NCBI GenBank assembly: GCA_902787185.1
Contig: CADAFP010000006.1
Location: 55,177-119,176 of the forward strand
DNA length: 64,000 bases
Source: an uncultured Bacteroidales bacterium
GTDB taxonomy: Bacteria > Bacteroidota > Bacteroidia > Bacteroidales > Muribaculaceae
Direction: 5' to 3'
The notes below the pieces were generated by a model. It worked only from the letters and a program-made list of their open reading frames with translations, ran no database searches and was not told the DNA's origin. Shown here piece by piece: positions 60,390 to 64,000 of this stretch (the stretch's first letter is position 1; each line of letters opens with the position of its first letter). Made by a program: the position numbers and the translations under genes.

Positions 60390-62900
60390 TTACTGATTAT
60401 TCTGCTCCTTCCATTGCTTGTAGGCCTGATTAATCTGCTGTTTTTCTTCTTTGGTAATCTGTTTCACGCCGAAGGTGAAACCCAACCTTTTCTCAAAATG
60501 ATGACTAGAAATAACTCCGTTTTGCATCAACACAAGGTCCTTGGGAGAGTCACTCAGTTCTCTGATTTTGTCAAGCATATAGGTCTCACTGTCCTGATTC
60601 CAATCGGCAAACTCCAGCAAGATATATTCGCCTGTCAGTCCCTTAGTCGATGCTGCATATCCACCAGCATTCACAGTAGCGGTAAAGCAATGGTTCGTCA
60701 TGAAACCTTTGAGCTTACCTTTGGACAAGGCCTGCTTATACTGTGTCATGAGAATATAATTATTGAGCGATACGGCCTGCTTGCTGTTCTCACTTTTGAG
60801 AGCGACCATGACATCTAAGGCTTTCTGATAATAATCCAGTGCCTTGTCATAGTCAGCCAATCCGTCATAGGCATCGGCAATCTTCCAGCAAGTCTGGGCT
60901 GTGGCTTGATGGTTGCCTTGAACCTGCTCACGAATGGCAACTCCTTTCAACAGATAATCCAACGCTTGGTCAAATTCCCCTCTTCTACAGAGCACCGTGC
61001 CCATATTGTCATAGGCATCGGCCAGTCTCAGCTTGTCGTCGCTGTGAGCGGTTTCTCGGGCATTCAAGACACGAGAGTAATAATCCAGTGCATGGTTATA
61101 ATCCTTTTGGACAAAATAGATTTTGCCCATGTTCTCAAATGAGTTAATTGTCGATGGATGATTGTCACCAAACATTTTCTGCTTGATGTCAAGCGATTTA
61201 CCATACCACTCTAATGCCTTATCAAGGTCGCGCTGGTGCTCATAGACCTGACCGATGTTATTATAGCAGATGGCCACATCAGGGTGTATGTTTCCCATGA
61301 CCTTCTCGGTAATCTCCAAAGCCTTGGTGTAGCAGTCCAGCGCCTTGTCATAGTCGGACATGTCCAAATAGGCCGCCCCCATGTCAATAATAGTTTTTGC
61401 TACATCGGGATGGGTACCACCAAACACTTTCTGGCGAATATCAAGCGCTCGTGTGAAGTACTCTAGCGCTCGGGCATTATCACCCATGGCATTGTATACC
61501 GAACCGATATTGCTATAGTTCCTAGCCAAGCCAGGATGGTTGGCATCGAGTTTTTTCTCGTTAATAGCCAACGACTTCTCGAAACACTCCATGGCTTTGT
61601 CAAGATTGCCAAGAGAGTAATATAGCATACCGAGATTATTATATGAAGTAGCCACTTCTGGATTGTTATCACCCAACACCTTTTCCAATATAGCATTAGC
61701 CTTTATATAATGTTCCATCGACTGGGATGTATTACCCTCTTTTTCCATGAGAAGGCCCATGCTGCTATAGACTCTGGCAGTCTGAACATGCTCTTTTCCT
61801 AACGAACTCTCGCTGAGGGATAGAGCCTTACTGTAATTGTCCACCACCTGGTCATATTTTCCCATTCTGAGGTTAATGTCACCTATTCTCAAACATAGCT
61901 TGACCACATTCTCGGCATTATTCTGGTCGTTGGCTAGGGACAAGGCACGGTTAAAATACTCAAGTGCTGCAGGATAATCGGCCATGTAGTCACCCGCAAA
62001 AATTCCGGCCTCGACAAGCCACGACACATTGGTGGAATCGAGCATGACGCGTTGAGCCAGATAATAGGCCGCTGAGTCGTTGTTATGCTCCAACTTGAAT
62101 TTCTCGAAGAAATGGTAACAGTCCAGTGCGATGTCTTCCTTAGAGGCTTGCGTGCCAGCCATGCTCTGTTCCAGCATCTTCTGACGCTCGGCAATCTCGG
62201 CTGCCTCGGCTGCCTCGATGGCCTCGGCCTTATGAACTGCCGCAATGCGGTCCTGGATATCGCCCTTGGTGCGCAGCAACGAGTCGGCCTCGGCAAGACG
62301 TCCCTCGATAATGCAGTCACTGATGCGCCTATTGAACTCGTCAAGCAGATCATAATCTATCTGGGAATAGCGCTCGGCCATTTCACCGATGAGTTTCTCG
62401 TTTGTCTCCTGCTCGGCATAGAGTTTTTGCAGGGCATTCTGATACTCCTCACGGGTGATCTTGTTCTGCTCCTTGAGGTCCTCGATTTCGTCTTCACGCT
62501 GCTGAAGCTGACGTTGCAACGTACGGCGTATCTTGCGCTCCGAGGCCAGTTTGTCGTCGGTTTGCTGCTCAGGAGTTTCCAGCACCATAATCAAGGGATT
62601 GGTGGAGTAAATATATTGCTTGGCCAGCACCTCAGGGTCTATCAGAACATACCCTTGTTTTTTCACATTCTGGATATAGTACTTTTTGGCGGGAACCGGG
62701 AAAGAGAACGTGCCATTGGCCTGAGTGACCACCGCATTGCCTCCCTTGACCTGAACTGTAGCCCCGGTAATGCGCTTGCCCGGCACAACGGCTCCATTAC
62801 TGCCCCTGCGCCCTTTGGTCTTGACATAGCCCTGCTGAGTTTGCGCCGTTGCACACAACGCCAACATTAGGCATAGAGATAACCATAATATCCTTTTCAT
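60390..62900 (-). CDS. Large TPR protein with carboxypeptidase-regulatory-like N-terminus and coiled coil
   Basis: The 836-aa product (ATG at 62900; an earlier in-frame ATG at 62924 would lengthen the signal peptide) has a signal peptide (MKRILWLSLCLMLALCATAQ), a CarboxypepD-reg-like beta domain (about 30-110), a coiled coil (about 120-250) and then kinesin-light-chain-like TPR repeats of 42 residues (about 330-700), for example YNNLGMLYYSLGNLDKAMEC and YNNIGQVYEHQRDLDKALEW. A final domain of about 100 residues is not recognised. Such proteins act as scaffolds; the partner here is unknown. It is a single-gene transcript. Confidence 0.85.
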   Translation of the reverse strand: MKRILWLSLCLMLALCATAQTQQGYVKTKGRRGSNGAVVPGKRITGATVQVKGGNAVVTQANGTFSFPVPAKKYYIQNVKKQGYVLIDPEVLAKQYIYSTNPLIMVLETPEQQTDDKLASERKIRRTLQRQLQQREDEIEDLKEQNKITREEYQNALQKLYAEQETNEKLIGEMAERYSQIDYDLLDEFNRRISDCIIEGRLAEADSLLRTKGDIQDRIAAVHKAEAIEAAEAAEIAERQKMLEQSMAGTQASKEDIALDCYHFFEKFKLEHNNDSAAYYLAQRVMLDSTNVSWLVEAGIFAGDYMADYPAALEYFNRALSLANDQNNAENVVKLCLRIGDINLRMGKYDQVVDNYSKALSLSESSLGKEHVQTARVYSSMGLLMEKEGNTSQSMEHYIKANAILEKVLGDNNPEVATSYNNLGMLYYSLGNLDKAMECFEKSLAINEKKLDANHPGLARNYSNIGSVYNAMGDNARALEYFTRALDIRQKVFGGTHPDVAKTIIDMGAAYLDMSDYDKALDCYTKALEITEKVMGNIHPDVAICYNNIGQVYEHQRDLDKALEWYGKSLDIKQKMFGDNHPSTINSFENMGKIYFVQKDYNHALDYYSRVLNARETAHSDDKLRLADAYDNMGTVLCRRGEFDQALDYLLKGVAIREQVQGNHQATAQTCWKIADAYDGLADYDKALDYYQKALDVMVALKSENSKQAVSLNNYILMTQYKQALSKGKLKGFMTNHCFTATVNAGGYAASTKGLTGEYILLEFADWNQDSETYMLDKIRELSDSPKDLVLMQNGVISSHHFEKRLGFTFGVKQITKEEKQQINQAYKQWKEQNNQ

Positions 62901-62969
62901 ATCGAACGTCCTATTAACAATCAAATATCATTTCATCATAATGGCTTCAAAATAGCCTAAATCAAATCG

Positions 62970-62977
62970 CAAATGTA
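62970..62977 (-). promoter_or_regulatory. Bacteroidota -7 box for the TPR gene
   Basis: The minus-strand sequence is TACATTTG followed by C, about 70 nt before the ATG at 62900. Confidence 0.5.
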
Positions 62978-63069
62978 CAGAAAAAACATAAAACATCACT
63001 CATTTCGATAAAAATTCATCTCATGTACCTACTGCTGGCCATGAACTTGCATCGGTGTCGCAAATGCCG

Positions 63070-63077
63070 TATCTTTG
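63070..63077 (+). promoter_or_regulatory. Bacteroidota -7 box for the small gene at 63104
   Basis: TATCTTTG followed by C lies 26 bp before the ATG at 63104 and rules out the longer frame that begins at 63023. Confidence 0.6.
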
Positions 63078-63103
63078 CAACAAGAAAAAAAAAGAATGAC
63101 CGC

Positions 63104-63388
63104 ATGAAAACGCAAGATGTAATAGCACTGTGCCATTACTACAAGGGTGAGGATGAGGACAAATGCCCCTTCACCGACAAGGCAAAGGCTCAATTGTGGG
63201 CAGCCGAGATGATGGCTTGCACCCACCTCATCGGCATGATTGGTGACGAGCACCCGCTGGACGACCTGCACCATGCTGTCTTCGCCCTGGTATCCAAGTG
63301 GAACCCCTATGATTTCAGGAAGACACTCGACGAATATATCCAAATAGCCAACCCCAAAGCACAAATCATCAAAACCTACTACAATTAA
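63104..63388 (+). CDS. Small conserved-looking protein of unknown function
   Basis: The 94-aa product starts at the ATG at 63104; the frame is open further upstream, but the -7 box lies inside that extension. It is helical and acidic with HYYKGEDEDKCPF near the N-terminus and WNPYDFRKTLDEYI near the C-terminus, no signal peptide and no recognised domain. Its well-placed promoter supports it as a real gene. It precedes the sigma factor gene by 99 bp. Confidence 0.7.
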   Translation: MKTQDVIALCHYYKGEDEDKCPFTDKAKAQLWAAEMMACTHLIGMIGDEHPLDDLHHAVFALVSKWNPYDFRKTLDEYIQIANPKAQIIKTYYN

Positions 63389-63407
63389 TCCTTTTGTCAT
63401 GGAATAG

Positions 63408-63415
63408 TAGTTTTG
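63408..63415 (+). promoter_or_regulatory. Bacteroidota -7 box for the ECF sigma factor gene
   Basis: TAGTTTTG lies about 70 bp before the ATG at 63488. Confidence 0.45.
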
Positions 63416-63487
63416 TGAAAAAAGTCTCACCTGAGTGTGAAAAAACGTACGGTTCATGTGTCATTACTATAGAACGAAGACACTGAC

Positions 63488-63925
63488 ATGAATGACAAGA
63501 GCATACTTGAGGGCCTATTCAGGCAACATTACGGCAAGATGACACATCTGGCCAGAACCTTGCTGCACGATGATGCCGAGGCCCAGGACGTGGTCCAGGA
63601 CGTGTTTGCCCGCCTGCTGATGAGCGCCGTGCGCAACGGCTGCTTCAACCACATCAGGAAAATGCAGTTGCGGGAGCGGTTCAAGCACCTCCATCCACTG
63701 GAGGAGACGGATGACTCACGCCCCATCGAGGAAGTGCTGGCCGAACTTGACCAGATCAACGCCATCGTCGATGGCCAAATCGAGGAGCCGCAACGGACCA
63801 TCTTCCGACTGCGCTTTGACGAGGAATTGACTTTCCAGGAAATCGCCACACGCCTTGACATGAGCGTGGGTGCCGTCTATAAGTACTTGCATCAGTGTAT
63901 TAATCGCATCAAGAGTTTAATCTAA
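63488..63925 (+). CDS. ECF-type RNA polymerase sigma factor, short region 2
   Basis: The 145-aa protein has the sigma-70 region 2 start (LFRQHYGKMTHLARTLLHDD, EAQDVVQDVFARLL), region 2.4 (SAVRNGCFNHIRK) and region 4 with a helix-turn-helix (LTFQEIATRLDMSVGAVYKY). It is shorter than usual ECF factors (about 160-190 aa): some 15-18 residues normally between the QDVF block and the AVRN block are missing, near codons 43-46. The stop overlaps the next start (TAATG), pointing to coupling with a partner protein. Targets are unknown. Confidence 0.88.
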   Translation: MNDKSILEGLFRQHYGKMTHLARTLLHDDAEAQDVVQDVFARLLMSAVRNGCFNHIRKMQLRERFKHLHPLEETDDSRPIEEVLAELDQINAIVDGQIEEPQRTIFRLRFDEELTFQEIATRLDMSVGAVYKYLHQCINRIKSLI

Positions 63926-64000
63926 TGACACCAACCGCAATGGAAACGAACAACAACATCGACCGTCTGCTGGCAATGCTGGATCATCCCGAGCGTTACA
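63925..64000 (+). CDS. Start of a gene coupled to the sigma factor (possible anti-sigma or membrane partner), cut by the window edge
   Basis: The frame starts at the ATG overlapping the sigma stop and stays open to the edge (25 codons). It contains NNIDRLLAMLDHPERY, the kind of N-terminus seen in Bacteroidales proteins encoded next to such sigma factors. The role as anti-sigma is inferred from position only. Confidence 0.6.
   Translation, partial: MTPTAMETNNNIDRLLAMLDHPERY

Noticed and set aside
1-64000. tRNA, rRNA, insertion sequences, prophage
   Set aside because: No cloverleaf, rRNA signature, transposase or phage structural gene could be recognised on reading both strands.

Overview
The window looks like a chromosomal segment of a gut-type Bacteroidales bacterium, most likely Muribaculaceae or Prevotellaceae. 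The signs are SusC/SusD pairs, GH97 and GH13 enzymes, SusR- and YfhO-family proteins, FHB-suffix proteins, and promoters of the Bacteroidota type with a TAnnTTTG -7 box instead of Shine-Dalgarno sites. The exact genus is not determined. No rRNA, tRNA, CRISPR array, transposase or phage genes were seen.

Layout. 1-20300 (mostly minus strand) is a starch/glycogen utilisation region: a dockerin-tagged alpha-amylase, a SusR-type membrane regulator, SusC, SusD, a SusE/F-like lipoprotein with three starch-binding modules, and a GH97 alpha-glucosidase. A second SusC/SusD pair follows, then a third SusC cut by the left edge. 20575-26000 holds a lipoprotein, a threonine-dehydrogenase-like SDR, a small lipoprotein, a sirtuin and three tandem FKBP prolyl isomerases. 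26228-29375 holds a dockerin-tagged CotH protein and a lipoprotein. 29444-39642 (minus) holds a yfhO operon, a YhcG-type nuclease, a second dockerin-tagged alpha-amylase, a Bax-inhibitor-1 protein and argS. 39965-45592 holds a dockerin-tagged C10 protease, the divergent murF/ddl pair and a four-helix-bundle (FHB) suffix gene. 45733-51701 (minus) is a maltodextrin operon: MFS transporter, GH77 glucanotransferase with two CBM20 modules, and a type I pullulanase. 51967-58311 (plus) holds a second FHB gene, an acyl-CoA synthetase, prfB, argB, asd and a membrane protein. The right end has a secreted protein, a large TPR protein, a small protein, an ECF sigma factor and the start of its likely partner.

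How it fits together. Polymer capture and import (SusCDE, surface amylases), periplasmic trimming (GH97) and processing of maltodextrins (MFS, GH77, pullulanase) form one starch pathway split over three loci. A palindrome of LacI-operator type lies upstream of the transporter operon.

The most unusual signals are short-period (7, 8 or 9 bp) intergenic repeat arrays. Two paralogous FHB-suffix genes are each bracketed by 9-bp arrays with their own core (ACGGA/TCCGT for one, TCTAG for the other). Related 7- and 8-bp arrays sit against the starts and stops of housekeeping genes. Also notable are dockerin-like tails on four unrelated secreted proteins with no cohesin in view, two in-frame palindromes inside a YhcG-type gene, and a near-perfect Shine-Dalgarno on one amylase gene.
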